Assembly (NCBI GenBank): GCA_050299555.1
Contig: JBNKWA010000030.1
Location: 1-64,000 of the forward strand
Reading direction: 5' to 3'
Length of the DNA: 64,000 bases
Origin: JBNKWA01 sp050299555
GTDB taxonomy: Bacteria > Pseudomonadota > Alphaproteobacteria > Rhodobacterales > Rhodobacteraceae
In this document: positions 24,301 through 33,650 of the stretch, piece after piece
How the letters are laid out: each line of letters opens with the position of its first letter
Position numbering within the stretch: the first letter of the stretch is position 1
Notes under the pieces: model-generated
The model's database searches: none
Told to the model about the DNA's origin: nothing
The model's input: the letters and a program-made list of their open reading frames with translations, nothing else
Position numbers and translations under genes: made by a program

Positions 24301-26082
24301 ATGACCGAGACCGCTTCGCCCCAGGAGCGCGCCAAGTCGAAGACCATCGGCCCGCTCAGGGGGCTGATGCCGTTTCTTGCCCCCTATCGCTGGCTGGTGG
24401 TGGCGGCGGGGGTGGCGCTGGTGGTGACCGCGACGTTGTCGCTGCTGCTGCCGCTGGCGGTGCGCCGGGTGATCGACGGCTTCTCGGGCGACATCCTGCT
24501 GATGGACGCCTATTTCGGCGCCGCCGTGGGGATCGCGGCGCTGCTGGGCCTCGGTACCGCGTTTCGCTTCTATTTCGTCACGCGCCTCGGCGAGCGGGTC
24601 GTGGCCGATATCCGCCGCGCCGTCTATGACCGGGTGATCGGCATGAGCCCGGCGTTCTTCGAGCGCATCATGACCGGCGAGGTGCTGTCGCGGTTGACCA
24701 CCGACACGACCCTGATCCTGAGCGTCATCGGTTCGTCGGTCTCGGTGGCCCTGCGCAACCTGCTGACGCTGATCGGCGGCATGGTCTTCATGTTCTTCAC
24801 CGCGCCGAAGCTGGGCGGGCTGGTGATGCTGGGCGTTCCCCTGGTGGTGGTGCCGATCCTGACCCTGGGCCGGCGGCTCAGGGCGCTGTCGCGCGAGAAC
24901 CAGGACCGGGTGGCGGAAAGCGCCGGCCAGGCCTCGGAGACGCTGCTGGCGGCGCAGACGGTGCAGGCCTATACCCACGAGGCAGCCAGCCGGGCCGCGT
25001 TCGGGGATCTGACCGAGCGCGCCTTTCAGGCGGCGCAGAAGCGCATCCTGACCCGGTCGGTGATGACCGCGATCGTCATCTTCATGGTCTTCGCCTCGGT
25101 GGTGGGCGTGCTCTGGATCGGTGCCCGCGACGTGCGTGCCGGGATCATGACGGCGGGCGAACTGGTGCAGTTCGTGATCTATGCGGTGATGGTCGCGGGG
25201 GCGACGGGGGCGCTGTCGGAGATCTGGGGCGAGTTGCAGCGCGCGGCCGGTGCCACCGAACGGCTGGTGGAGCTTCTGTCGCTGAGCGACAGTGTCGAGG
25301 ACCCGGGCGCGCCGGCGCCGCTGCCGCGGCCGGTCAGGGGCGAGATCGCCTTCGAGTCGGTGAGCTTCCGCTATCCGGCGCGGCCCGAGGTGCCGACGCT
25401 GAGCGAGTTCACGCTGACGGTCCGGCCCGGCGAGACGGTGGCCCTGGTCGGCCCGTCGGGGGCCGGCAAGACCACGGTCTTTCAGCTTCTGATGCGGTTC
25501 TTCGACCCCGACGAGGGGCGGATTGCGCTGGACGGGGTGGCGCTGTCCGACATGGTGCGCGAGGAGATGCGCCAGGCGATCGCGCTGGTGCCGCAGGAGC
25601 CGGTGATCTTCGCCACGACGGCGCGCGAGAACATCCGCTTCGGACGGCCCGATGCCAGTGACGCCGAGATCGAGGCGGCGGCCAAGGCCGCCGCCGCGCA
25701 CGACTTCCTGGCCGCGCTGCCGCAGGGGTATGACACCTATGTGGGCGAACGCGGGGTGATGCTGTCGGGCGGCCAGAAGCAGCGCATCGCCATCGCCCGG
25801 GCGATCCTGCGCGACGCGCCGGTGCTGCTTCTGGACGAGGCGACCTCGTCGCTGGACGCGGAGAGCGAGCGGGCGGTGCAGCAGGCGGTGGAGACGCTGG
25901 CGCGCGGACGCACCACGCTGATCATCGCGCACCGGCTGGCGACGGTGAAGAAGGCGGACCGCATCGTGGTCTTGGAGGGCGGCCGGGTGGTGGCCGAGGG
26001 CAGCCACGACGCGCTGGTGGCGGCCGGCGGCCTTTATGCGCGTCTGGCGCGGCTGCAATTCACCGACGGTGTCGCCGCCTGA
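24301..26082 (+). CDS. ABC exporter, fused membrane and ATPase domains (ABCB type)
   Basis: A 593-aa half-transporter that would act as a homodimer in the inner membrane. Six transmembrane helices occupy about residues 20-305, with a TSVSVALRNLL-like coupling region, and the nucleotide-binding domain follows from about 345: Walker A GPSGAGKTT, Q-loop VPQEPVIFA, signature LSGGQKQRIAIARAIL, Walker B VLLLDEATSSLD and H-loop IAHRLATV. All catalytic elements are intact. It is MsbA/lipid- or drug-exporter-like, but the substrate cannot be told. The Shine-Dalgarno before 24301 is poor. An acyl-CoA synthetase gene follows after 121 bp, which may hint at lipid handling. Confidence 0.92.
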   Translation: MTETASPQERAKSKTIGPLRGLMPFLAPYRWLVVAAGVALVVTATLSLLLPLAVRRVIDGFSGDILLMDAYFGAAVGIAALLGLGTAFRFYFVTRLGERVVADIRRAVYDRVIGMSPAFFERIMTGEVLSRLTTDTTLILSVIGSSVSVALRNLLTLIGGMVFMFFTAPKLGGLVMLGVPLVVVPILTLGRRLRALSRENQDRVAESAGQASETLLAAQTVQAYTHEAASRAAFGDLTERAFQAAQKRILTRSVMTAIVIFMVFASVVGVLWIGARDVRAGIMTAGELVQFVIYAVMVAGATGALSEIWGELQRAAGATERLVELLSLSDSVEDPGAPAPLPRPVRGEIAFESVSFRYPARPEVPTLSEFTLTVRPGETVALVGPSGAGKTTVFQLLMRFFDPDEGRIALDGVALSDMVREEMRQAIALVPQEPVIFATTARENIRFGRPDASDAEIEAAAKAAAAHDFLAALPQGYDTYVGERGVMLSGGQKQRIAIARAILRDAPVLLLDEATSSLDAESERAVQQAVETLARGRTTLIIAHRLATVKKADRIVVLEGGRVVAEGSHDALVAAGGLYARLARLQFTDGVAA

Positions 26083-26203
26083 GCCGATGGACGGGCGGAA
26101 AATCCCGGGCGGAAATCCTTGCAGAAATCCTTTTCGGGCCGCAACTTGGGCGGCAGCGCGAGGCTGATCTTCGCGCGGCAAGATTGCCCCGGGGAGAGAC
26201 ACG

Positions 26204-28099
26204 GTGACCGTGGTTGCGACACTGGCCGACAAGGTGGCCATCGAGGCCGAGATGCCGTTCGACGACCGGCTGGAGGCGACGACGCTGTATGAGCAGCTGT
26301 CGCTGACCACCGAGCGTTTCGCCGACCGCCCGGCGGTCAGTTTCCAGATCAAGTCGGGGCCCAAGGACAAGGCGGTAACGCTGAACTGGACCGCGCTGAA
26401 GGCCCGCGTCACCCAGGCCGCCAACCTGTTCCGCTCGCTGGGCGTCGGCGAGGGCGACACCGTGGCCTACATCCTGCCCAACTGCGTCGAAGCGCCGGTG
26501 ACGCTGCTGGCGGGGGCGACGGCGGGCATCGTCAACCCGATCAATCCGCTTCTGGAGCCCGAGCACATCGCCGGCATCCTGCGCGAGACCAAGGCCAAGG
26601 TGGTGGTCTCGCTGGCGCCGTTCCCGAAGACCGAGGTGGCGGCCAAGGTGGACCAGGCCCTGGCCGCGGCGCCGGGGGTGACGACGCTGCTGCAGGTGGA
26701 CCTCAGGCGCTATTTGACGCCGCCGACAAGCTGGCTGGTGCCGCTGCTCAGGCCGAAGCCGGTGGGTGGCCACAAGGCGCGGGTGCTCGACTTCAACGCC
26801 GAGTGCGACCGCCAGGACGGCAGCCGGCTGAGCTTTGCCGAAAGCGGCAACCGGGTGTGCAGCTGCTTCCATACCGGCGGCACCACCGGCCTGCCGAAGG
26901 TGGCGCTGCACTGGCATCGCGGGCTTCTCTACAACGGCTGGTGCGGCCAGTCCTACATGTTCAACGAGAAGGACGTGCTGATCTGCCCGCTGCCGATGTT
27001 CCATGTCTTCGCGGCCTACCCGATCTTCATGTCCTGCCTTGTCTCCGGCGCCCAGATGGTCATGCCGACGCCGGCGGGCTACCGCGGCGACGGGGTGATG
27101 GACAATTTCTGGAAGCTGATCGAGCGCTGGAAGGTCAGCTTCATGATCATGGTGCCGACCGCGGCCTCGGCGCTGATGCAGAGGCCGGTGAATGCCGATG
27201 TCTCCAGCCTGAAGAACGCGATCTGCGGCTCGGCGCCGTTGCCGGCGGAGCTGTTCAAGCGGTTCGAGGCGGCGACCGGCGTCAGGATCTTCGAGGGCTA
27301 CGGGATGACCGAGGCCACCTGCCTTGTGGCCATCAACCCGCCGGCGGGCGAGCGCAAGATCGGTTCGGTGGGTCTGCCGTTTCCCTATACCGACCTGCGC
27401 ATCCTGCAATGCAACGCAATGGGCGAGGTCACGCAGACCTGCGGCACTGACGAGGTGGGCGAGATCTGCGTCGCCAATCCCGGCGTCACCCCCGGCGGCA
27501 CCTATCTGGAGCCGGACAAGAACATCGGGCTTTATGCCGGCGGAACCCACCTGAGGACCGGCGATCTCGGCCGCATCGACGCCGACGGCTATGTCTGGAT
27601 CACCGGCCGGGCCAAGGACCTGATCATCCGCGGCGGTCACAACATCGACCCGGCCATCATCGAGGAGGCGCTGGCGGCGCATCCGGCGGTGGCGGTGGTG
27701 GGCGCAATCGGACAGCCCGACGCCCATTCCGGCGAATTGCCGTGCGCCTATGTCGAGCTGGTTGCCGGGGCGGAGACCAGTGCCAAGGAACTGCAGCACT
27801 TTGCCGAGGACCACATCAGCGAGCGGGCCGCCATCCCGCGGTTGGTGGAGATCGTGCCGGAGCTGCCCAAGACCGCCGTCGGGAAGGTGCTGAAGAACGA
27901 GCTGCGCAAGGGCGCCATCGCAAGGGTCTACGGCCAGGCCCTGGCCTCGTCCGGGGTCGGTGCGTCGATCACCGAGGTGATCGAGGACCGCAAGCTGGGG
28001 CTGACGGCGCTGGTCAGGCGGGCAAAGCCCGAAACGACGGACGAAGAGGTTCAGGCGGTGCTGGGCAAGTACGCGATGCCGTGGCGCTGGGAGCCGTAG
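26204..28099 (+). CDS. AMP-forming acyl-CoA synthetase
   Basis: A 631-aa adenylate-forming enzyme. The AMP-binding P-loop reads CFHTGGTTGLPKVALHWH, a Gly-Gly variant of the usual S/TSGTTG..PK; GYGMTEATC is the adenine/Tyr motif, and TGDLGRIDADGYVWITGRAKD with IIRGGHNIDP gives the hinge and CoA-binding region. The catalytic Lys is likely in KTAVGKVLKNELR. It activates a fatty or other carboxylic acid to its CoA thioester; chain length unknown. It begins with GTG at 26204 behind a strong GGGGAGAG. Another GTG two codons later is possible. Convergent with a small minus-strand gene. Confidence 0.9.
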   Translation: MTVVATLADKVAIEAEMPFDDRLEATTLYEQLSLTTERFADRPAVSFQIKSGPKDKAVTLNWTALKARVTQAANLFRSLGVGEGDTVAYILPNCVEAPVTLLAGATAGIVNPINPLLEPEHIAGILRETKAKVVVSLAPFPKTEVAAKVDQALAAAPGVTTLLQVDLRRYLTPPTSWLVPLLRPKPVGGHKARVLDFNAECDRQDGSRLSFAESGNRVCSCFHTGGTTGLPKVALHWHRGLLYNGWCGQSYMFNEKDVLICPLPMFHVFAAYPIFMSCLVSGAQMVMPTPAGYRGDGVMDNFWKLIERWKVSFMIMVPTAASALMQRPVNADVSSLKNAICGSAPLPAELFKRFEAATGVRIFEGYGMTEATCLVAINPPAGERKIGSVGLPFPYTDLRILQCNAMGEVTQTCGTDEVGEICVANPGVTPGGTYLEPDKNIGLYAGGTHLRTGDLGRIDADGYVWITGRAKDLIIRGGHNIDPAIIEEALAAHPAVAVVGAIGQPDAHSGELPCAYVELVAGAETSAKELQHFAEDHISERAAIPRLVEIVPELPKTAVGKVLKNELRKGAIARVYGQALASSGVGASITEVIEDRKLGLTALVRRAKPETTDEEVQAVLGKYAMPWRWEP

Positions 28100-28114
28100 G
28101 CAACCGGCAGGCGT

Positions 28115-28312
28115 TCAGGTGCTGGCGCTGTCGTCGGCCCCGATGGCCGGGGAACTGGGCCCGGTGCGGCCCTGCCGCTGGTCTTCCATTTCGAGAATCA
28201 GGGTCGCGTCGGCCAGTGCCTCGGCCAGGCCGGTCAGCGTGTGTACCTGGGCATAGGCCTGCAACTCATCGAGTATGGCGCGCAATTCTTCTGTGTCCTT
28301 GGGAAGATACAT
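28115..28312 (-). CDS. Small conserved-looking helical protein, function unknown
   Basis: A 65-aa frame beginning MYLPKDTEELRAILDELQ. Residues 6-45 look like two amphipathic helices (EELRAILDELQAYAQV and TGLAEALADATLILEMED), followed by a flexible Ser/Gly/Pro tail. Codon use has the same G/C third-position bias as neighbouring genes, which supports coding. The ribosome binding site is weak. I do not recognise a family. It lies between the acyl-CoA synthetase and tRNA-Thr, convergent with the former. Confidence 0.6.
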   Translation of the reverse strand: MYLPKDTEELRAILDELQAYAQVHTLTGLAEALADATLILEMEDQRQGRTGPSSPAIGADDSAST

Positions 28313-28458
28313 CGACTCGCGCAGCCCCGGTGAAATTGACTCAATTCGGCACGGACACTAGCAGCTTTTCGAGCCGCCATGGTGGCAAAATTCACGACGC
28401 GGTAAATTGCAAGCGAAATCTCGCTGTGGCGGGGAACGGCGACTCGCCACAAGGGGGG

Positions 28459-28533
<75 letters not shown>

Positions 28534-28666
28534 ATGCCCCGTGTCGGGCCGGTGGCCCGTTCAGGCCGCGGGTTTTAGCCAAAACCGTCCCGAACGCAAG
28601 GCCAAAGTCGGGTGCCTTGAGCCCAGTACTGGACCGGGCCGGCGCGATGGCCTATCGACAGCCGGC

Positions 28667-28873
28667 ATGGGCGACAACACAAACCGCCGCGCCGCGTCCG
28701 GCGCAACGGGCCGGGACGAACGGCTGAAGGCGGCGCTGCGGCAAAACCTGGCGCGGCGCAAGGCCCAGCAACGCCTGCGCAGGGCCGAGGACGGGCTGGG
28801 CGGAGAAGGTCAGGCAGAAGAAGGTCAGGGCGGGGCAACCCGGAACGCTGGCGAAGAAGGGCAGAAGACATAG
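28667..28873 (+). CDS. Small basic protein upstream of murA
   Basis: A 68-aa frame beginning MGDNTNRRAASG. The core TGRDERLKAALRQNLARRKAQ is a highly charged helix, followed by an acidic, Gly/Glu-rich tail. I recall similar small proteins (RDERLKAALRANLARRKAQ-type) directly upstream of murA in Rhodobacteraceae, so it is probably real; no function is known. The stop is 12 bp before murA, suggesting one operon. The frame is open upstream to 28541, but that part overlaps the tRNA-Thr border and is not credible. Confidence 0.7.
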   Translation: MGDNTNRRAASGATGRDERLKAALRQNLARRKAQQRLRRAEDGLGGEGQAEEGQGGATRNAGEEGQKT

Positions 28874-28885
28874 AAAGGGGCGGGC

Positions 28886-30151
28886 ATGGACAGGATCGTG
28901 GTCAAGGGTGGCAGGCCGCTGGCCGGGAGCATCCAGATATCGGGGGCAAAGAATGCCTGCCTGACGCTGATGCCGGCGGCGCTGTTGACCGATGAGCCGC
29001 TGACGCTGACCAACGCGCCGCGGCTGTCGGACATCCGCACCATGAGCGAGCTTCTGGTGTCGCTCGGCTGCGAGGTGGCCGAGTTGCAGCAGGGCCGGGT
29101 GCTGGCCCTGGGCGCAGAGCACATCGCCAGCCACACCGCCGAATACGACATCGTGCGCAAGATGCGTGCGTCGATCCTGGTGCTGGGTCCGCTTCTCGCC
29201 CGCGCCGGCCATGCGGTGGTCTCGCTGCCGGGCGGGTGTGCCATCGGGGCGCGGCCGGTGGACATGCATCTTCAGGCACTGGAGGCGCTGGGGGCGGAGC
29301 TGGAGCTGCGCGACGGCTACGTTCATGCCACCGTTCCCGGTCGGCTGAAGGGGGCCGAGATCGACTTTGCGTTCGTCTCGGTGGGTGCCACCGAAAACGC
29401 GCTGATGGCGGCGACGCTGGCCAAGGGCACCACGGTGATCCGCAACGCCGCGCGCGAGCCGGAGATCGTCGATCTTGCCGCCTGCCTGCGGCGCATGGGC
29501 GCCCGGATCGAGGGCGAGGGCTCGGATACGCTGACGGTGGAGGGTGTCGACGGGCTGCACGGCGCCACCCATCCGGTGATTCCCGACCGCATCGAGCTTG
29601 GCACCTACATGCTGGCGCCCGCCATCGCCGGCGGCGAGGTCGAGCTGCTGGGCGGGCGGCGCGAGCTGGTTGCCGCCTTCGCCGACAAGCTTGAGGCGGC
29701 CGGGGCCGAGATCGCCGCCACCGACCGGGGGTTGACGGTGGCGCGCCACAACGGCCCGATCCGCGCCACCGACGTTGCCACGGCGCCGTATCCTGGCTTT
29801 CCGACCGACCTGCAGGCGCAGATGATGGCGCTGCTGACGCTGGCCGATGGCACCAGCCACCTGGAGGAGACGATCTTCGAGAACCGCTTCATGCACGCGC
29901 CGGAGCTGAACCGCATGGGTGCGCAGATCGAGGTGCATGGCGGCACCGCCACGGTGACCGGCGTGTCGCGCCTCAAGGGCGCGCCGGTGATGGCGACCGA
30001 CCTGCGCGCCTCGGTGTCGCTGATCCTGGCCGGTCTCGCCGCCGAGGGAGAGACGGTCGTCAGCCGGGTCTATCATCTGGACCGCGGCTATGAGCGGCTG
30101 GAAGCAAAGCTGGGCGGCTGCGGTGCCGCCATCGAGAGGATCGCGGCCTGA
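28886..30151 (+). CDS. murA: UDP-N-acetylglucosamine 1-carboxyvinyltransferase
   Basis: A 421-aa enzyme that transfers enolpyruvate from PEP to UDP-GlcNAc, the first committed step of peptidoglycan synthesis. Lys22 in ISGAKNACL and the catalytic Cys118 in SLPGGCAIGARPVD are present; a Cys at this place normally gives fosfomycin sensitivity. The double EPSP-synthase-like fold and terminal Arg segment (YHLDRGYERLEAKL) are complete. AAAGGGG lies upstream of the ATG. The next gene starts 1 bp after the stop, so it heads the operon murA, DUF2948, GNAT, hisD, UPF0262, phosphatase. It uses UDP-GlcNAc made by GlmU/GlmS encoded elsewhere in the window. Confidence 0.97.
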   Translation: MDRIVVKGGRPLAGSIQISGAKNACLTLMPAALLTDEPLTLTNAPRLSDIRTMSELLVSLGCEVAELQQGRVLALGAEHIASHTAEYDIVRKMRASILVLGPLLARAGHAVVSLPGGCAIGARPVDMHLQALEALGAELELRDGYVHATVPGRLKGAEIDFAFVSVGATENALMAATLAKGTTVIRNAAREPEIVDLAACLRRMGARIEGEGSDTLTVEGVDGLHGATHPVIPDRIELGTYMLAPAIAGGEVELLGGRRELVAAFADKLEAAGAEIAATDRGLTVARHNGPIRATDVATAPYPGFPTDLQAQMMALLTLADGTSHLEETIFENRFMHAPELNRMGAQIEVHGGTATVTGVSRLKGAPVMATDLRASVSLILAGLAAEGETVVSRVYHLDRGYERLEAKLGGCGAAIERIAA

Positions 30152-30152
30152 G

Positions 30153-30629
30153 ATGACCGATGCCCGGTTCGAGGATGCAGGCGAGGGGCCGCTGAGGCTG
30201 AGGGCGGAGACGCCCGAGGACCTTACGGTGATCTCGGCGCTCTTGCAGGATGCGGTGACCGAGGTGGGCGAGGTGCACTGGCTGCGCCGGCACCGCGAAC
30301 TGGCGGTGCTGTTCAATCGCTTCCGCTGGGAGGACAAGCCGGTTGCCGAGCGCGCCGGGCGGCCGTTCGAGCGGGTGCGCTCGGTTCTGATGATCGGGGA
30401 TGTGAGCCGGGTCGTGGCCAGTGGCATCGACCCGGCGGCGCCCGACACGGTGCTGTCGCTGCTGGCGCTGGAGGTGCGGCCCGGCGAGGACGGCACGGCG
30501 CGGATCGAGCTTGCCTTTGCCGGCGACGGGACCGTCGCGGCGGACGTGGAATGCATCGCGGTGTCGCTGACGGATGTGACGAGGCCCTATGTCGCGCGGG
30601 CCGGTGCGGCGCCCGCTCATGACGACTGA
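30153..30629 (+). CDS. DUF2948 family protein
   Basis: A 158-aa protein of an uncharacterised alphaproteobacterial family. The characteristic pieces are LRLRAETPEDLTVISALLQDAV, FNRFRWED and the ending ECIAVSLTDVTRPYVA. It has no signal peptide or membrane helix. The ATG follows the murA stop by one base, and the 3' end overlaps the acetyltransferase gene by 11 bp, so it is translationally coupled on both sides. Conservation beside murA and hisD is known for the Rhodobacteraceae; the function is unknown. Confidence 0.9.
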   Translation: MTDARFEDAGEGPLRLRAETPEDLTVISALLQDAVTEVGEVHWLRRHRELAVLFNRFRWEDKPVAERAGRPFERVRSVLMIGDVSRVVASGIDPAAPDTVLSLLALEVRPGEDGTARIELAFAGDGTVAADVECIAVSLTDVTRPYVARAGAAPAHDD

Positions 30630-31152
30630 GGCGGCCGAACTGCGATTGCTGCAGCCCGGCGACGCGTCGGTCTGGCGCGAGATCAGGTTGCAGGCCCTTG
30701 CCACCGACCCGCAGGCGTTCAGTTCGCGCCTCGCCGACTGGCAGGACCGACCGCTGGGCGACTTTGCCCGGCGGCTGGCAAAGGTGCGCACCTTCGCCAT
30801 TCTTGAAGCGGGGCGGGCGGTGGCCACGGCCGGCTGGGCGCCCGACCTGGATCCGGCGCTGCGTCACCGCGGCTGGGTGGTCGCGGTCTATGTGATGCCC
30901 GGTCACCGCGGGCGCGGGCATGCCGAGCGGCTGATGCGGCACCTCGTCCGCGATGCGGCGGCAGCCGGCCTGGAGTCGCTGTGGCTGGAGGTCCGGGCCA
31001 GCGGACACAAGGCGCAAGACCTTTACCGCCGGGCGGGCTTTGCCCCGGTCCCGGCGGACGAGGCGCCGCGGCGGGCCTGCGGCAACGACGAAGTCGTCAT
31101 GTGTCGCGTGCTGGCGCGCCCTGCCTCTGCTTCGGGCAGCCGCGGCGCTTGA
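30619..31152 (+). CDS. GNAT family N-acetyltransferase
   Basis: A 177-aa protein with the GNAT fold. N-terminal LRLLQPGDASVWREIRLQAL is the typical first strand and helix, and the acetyl-CoA pyrophosphate loop is VYVMPGHRGRGHAERLM (motif A, V.P..RG.G). The C-terminal LWLEVRASGHKAQDLYRRAGF is motif B. It acetylates an unknown amine, perhaps a protein N-terminus, antibiotic or metabolite. The start at 30619 overlaps the end of the DUF2948 gene by 11 bp; the frame is open ten codons further back. hisD follows 47 bp later. Confidence 0.87.
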   Translation: MTTEAAELRLLQPGDASVWREIRLQALATDPQAFSSRLADWQDRPLGDFARRLAKVRTFAILEAGRAVATAGWAPDLDPALRHRGWVVAVYVMPGHRGRGHAERLMRHLVRDAAAAGLESLWLEVRASGHKAQDLYRRAGFAPVPADEAPRRACGNDEVVMCRVLARPASASGSRGA

Positions 31153-31199
31153 GGCCCGTGGCGCGCCCGGCTATGTGGCGGGAGCAAGGAGTGACGCCG

Positions 31200-32510
31200 A
31201 TGCCCGTGATGCTCGATACCGCCGACGAGGACTTTGCCGCGGGGTTCGCCACGCTGCTCGACGAACGCCGCGAGGCGTCGACGGATGTCGACGAGACCGT
31301 TGCCGGCATCATCGAGGATGTCCGGGCGCATGGCGACACGGCGCTGGTTGCGCTGACGCGGAAGTTCGACCGGCTGACACTGACGCCCGAGACCCTGGCC
31401 TTCAGCCCCAAGGAGATCAAGGAGGCGGTGGCGACCGTCGGCAGGGCCGAGCGCGAGGCGCTGGAACTGGCGGCCGAGCGCATCCGCGCCTATCACCGCC
31501 GGCAGATGCCGGAGAATGACCGCTGGACCGACGTGGCCGGCGCCGAGCTGGGCTGGCGCTGGTCGGCGGTCGAAGCGGCCGGGCTGTACGTTCCCGGCGG
31601 GCTGGCCTCGTATCCGTCCTCGGTGCTGATGAACGCCATTCCCGCCCAGGTCGCGGGTGTTCCGCGGCTGGTGATCTGTGCGCCGACGCCGGGGGGCGAA
31701 GTCAATCCGCTGGTGCTGCTGGCGGCCGAGCTGGCCGGGGTGGAGACGGTCTATCGCATCGGCGGCGCGCAGGCGATCGCGGCGCTGGCCTACGGTACCG
31801 AGACGATCCAGGCGGTGACCAAGATCACCGGGCCGGGCAACGCCTATGTGGCGGCGGCCAAGCGGCGGGTATTCGGGCAGGTGGGGATCGACATGATCGC
31901 CGGACCCTCGGAAGTGCTGGTGATCGCCGATGGCGATGCCGATCCGGACTGGCTGGCGCTGGACCTGATGGCACAGGCGGAACACGACGCGACGGCGCAG
32001 TCGATCCTGATCACCTTCGATGCCGGCCTTGGCGTCGCGGTGGCCGAAGCGGTGGACAGGCTGCTGGAGACATTGCCGCGGGCCGCAATCGCCGGCGCAA
32101 GCTGGCGTGACCATGGCGCGATCATCACCGTGCAGGACCGGGACGAGGCGGTGACGCTGACCGACATGTTGGCGCCCGAGCACCTGGAGATCGTCACCGC
32201 CGATGCCGAGGCGCTGGCCGAGCGGATCCGCAACGCCGGTGCCATCTTCATCGGTGCCTGGACGCCCGAGGTGATCGGTGACTATGTCGGGGGACCGAAC
32301 CACGTGCTGCCCACGGCGCGTTCGGCGCGGTTCTCGTCCGGGCTGTCGGTGCTCGATTTCATGAAGCGCACCACGCTTGCGCGGATGACCCCCGACGCGC
32401 TGGCCGCGATCGGGCCGGCGGCCGAGACGCTTGCCATTTCGGAGGGCCTGTCGGCGCATGCGCTTTCGGTCAGGGCGCGGCTGGACCGGCTGAACAGGAT
32501 GGCGTCATGA
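31200..32510 (+). CDS. hisD: Histidinol dehydrogenase
   Basis: A 436-aa zinc, NAD-dependent enzyme that oxidises L-histidinol to L-histidine in the last two steps of histidine synthesis. Typical pieces are GLYVPGGLASYPSSVLMNAIPA, RIGGAQAIAALAYGTETI, KITGPGNAYVAAAKRRVFG, AEHDATAQS with a metal/catalytic His, and PNHVLPTARSARFSSGLSV. The ATG at 31200 has AAGGAG 11 bases upstream; the longer frame to 30981 lies inside the acetyltransferase gene. It ends with an ATGA overlap into the UPF0262 gene. The other his genes are not in the window, common in alphaproteobacteria. Confidence 0.96.
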   Translation: MPVMLDTADEDFAAGFATLLDERREASTDVDETVAGIIEDVRAHGDTALVALTRKFDRLTLTPETLAFSPKEIKEAVATVGRAEREALELAAERIRAYHRRQMPENDRWTDVAGAELGWRWSAVEAAGLYVPGGLASYPSSVLMNAIPAQVAGVPRLVICAPTPGGEVNPLVLLAAELAGVETVYRIGGAQAIAALAYGTETIQAVTKITGPGNAYVAAAKRRVFGQVGIDMIAGPSEVLVIADGDADPDWLALDLMAQAEHDATAQSILITFDAGLGVAVAEAVDRLLETLPRAAIAGASWRDHGAIITVQDRDEAVTLTDMLAPEHLEIVTADAEALAERIRNAGAIFIGAWTPEVIGDYVGGPNHVLPTARSARFSSGLSVLDFMKRTTLARMTPDALAAIGPAAETLAISEGLSAHALSVRARLDRLNRMAS

Positions 32511-32986
32511 GCCACATCAGCCACATCGAGATCGACGACAGCGGCCTGCCGGCGCCGACGCCGGAGGTCGAACAGGAGCGCCGCGTGGCGATCTATGACC
32601 TGATCGAGGGCAACAGCTTCAGCCTGCCCGAGCGTGATGGCCGCGCCGCGCCGGAGGGGCCCTATCGGCTGCACCTGGCGATCCGCGACCGGCGGCTGGT
32701 CTTCGACATCGACACCGAGGACGGCACCAAGGCGGCCGAATTCCACCTTTCCCTGGCGCCGTTCAGGCAGGTGGTGAAGGACTACTTCCAGATCTGCGAG
32801 GCCTATTTCGACGCCGTCAAGCGCCTGCCGCCGAGCCAGATCGAGGCCATCGACATGGGCCGGCGCGGAATCCACGACGAGGGCTCGCGCATCCTGATGG
32901 AGCGGCTGGACGGCAAGGTCGCGCTTGACCACGACACCGCTCGGCGCCTGTTTACGCTGATCTGCGTCTTGCACTTCGGCGGCTGA
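32507..32986 (+). CDS. UPF0262 family protein
   Basis: A 159-aa protein of family UPF0262, found almost only in alphaproteobacteria, usually directly after hisD. The recognisable parts are ERRVAIYDLIEGNSF, the basic strand YRLHLAIRDRRLVFDI, LAPFRQVVKDYFQICEAYFDAVK and the final TARRLFTLICVLHF. It has no membrane segment. The ATG overlaps the hisD stop by 4 bp. Its role is unknown. Confidence 0.93.
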   Translation: MSHISHIEIDDSGLPAPTPEVEQERRVAIYDLIEGNSFSLPERDGRAAPEGPYRLHLAIRDRRLVFDIDTEDGTKAAEFHLSLAPFRQVVKDYFQICEAYFDAVKRLPPSQIEAIDMGRRGIHDEGSRILMERLDGKVALDHDTARRLFTLICVLHFGG

Positions 32987-32997
32987 GGTCGGTGGCG

Positions 32998-33489
32998 ATG
33001 GGCGATCCGGTTCCGATCCGGCCCACATCGGTGCTTTTCTGCTGCGACTACAACTCGGTCCGCTCGCCCATGGCCGAGGGGATGATGAAGAAATTCTACG
33101 GGACCCGCATCTATGTGCAGTCGGCGGGCGTCAAGCACGAGCAGGAGGTGGACGGGTTCTCGGTCGCGGTCTGCGGCGAGATCGACGTGACCATCGGGCG
33201 CCACCGGGCCCGCAGCTTTGAGGAAATGGAGGAGTGGGGCGACCAGATCGACGCGTACGATCTGATCGTGGCGCTGTCTCCGGCGTCGCTGCGCAAGGCC
33301 CAGGAATACACCCGGTTCCACGCCATCGACGTTGAATACTGGCAGATCTTCGACCCGACGGGCCTGGGCGAGACCCGTGACGAGAAGCTTGCCGCCTATC
33401 GCCAGACCCGGGACCAGATCAGGACCCGTATCCTCGACCGGTTCGGGCCGCCCGAGGAGGAGGACGAGAGCGCGGCTGCGGCGGGGTAG
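32998..33489 (+). CDS. Low-molecular-weight protein tyrosine phosphatase-like protein
   Basis: A 163-aa protein with an N-terminal phosphate loop CDYNSVRS (Cys16 to Arg22, CX5R), where classical LMW-PTPs have CxGNICRS, directly followed by PMAEG as in that fold. A catalytic Asp could be in the ‘FDPTG’ segment (residues about 118-122), equivalent to the DP loop. This could equally be an arsenate reductase of the thioredoxin type, which shares the fold. The C-terminus is acidic and Ala-rich. GTG at 32992 is an alternative start, but GAGG spaces better with the ATG at 32998. It follows the UPF0262 gene by 11 bp, same operon. Confidence 0.8.
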   Translation: MGDPVPIRPTSVLFCCDYNSVRSPMAEGMMKKFYGTRIYVQSAGVKHEQEVDGFSVAVCGEIDVTIGRHRARSFEEMEEWGDQIDAYDLIVALSPASLRKAQEYTRFHAIDVEYWQIFDPTGLGETRDEKLAAYRQTRDQIRTRILDRFGPPEEEDESAAAAG

Positions 33490-33650
33490 GAGCCACGCCG
33501 GTTGCCACCCATGGCGATGCCGCCGGCCCGGCGTGTAGGTGTGCCCTGCCCCCCCGGTCGAGATTGGCCTTGAATTCGGGCCGGTTTCTGTCCATCTAGC
33601 CGCAGCCTCCTGAGGGGATGGGGGCGACCGCAATTGAACAGTGAGACGGC

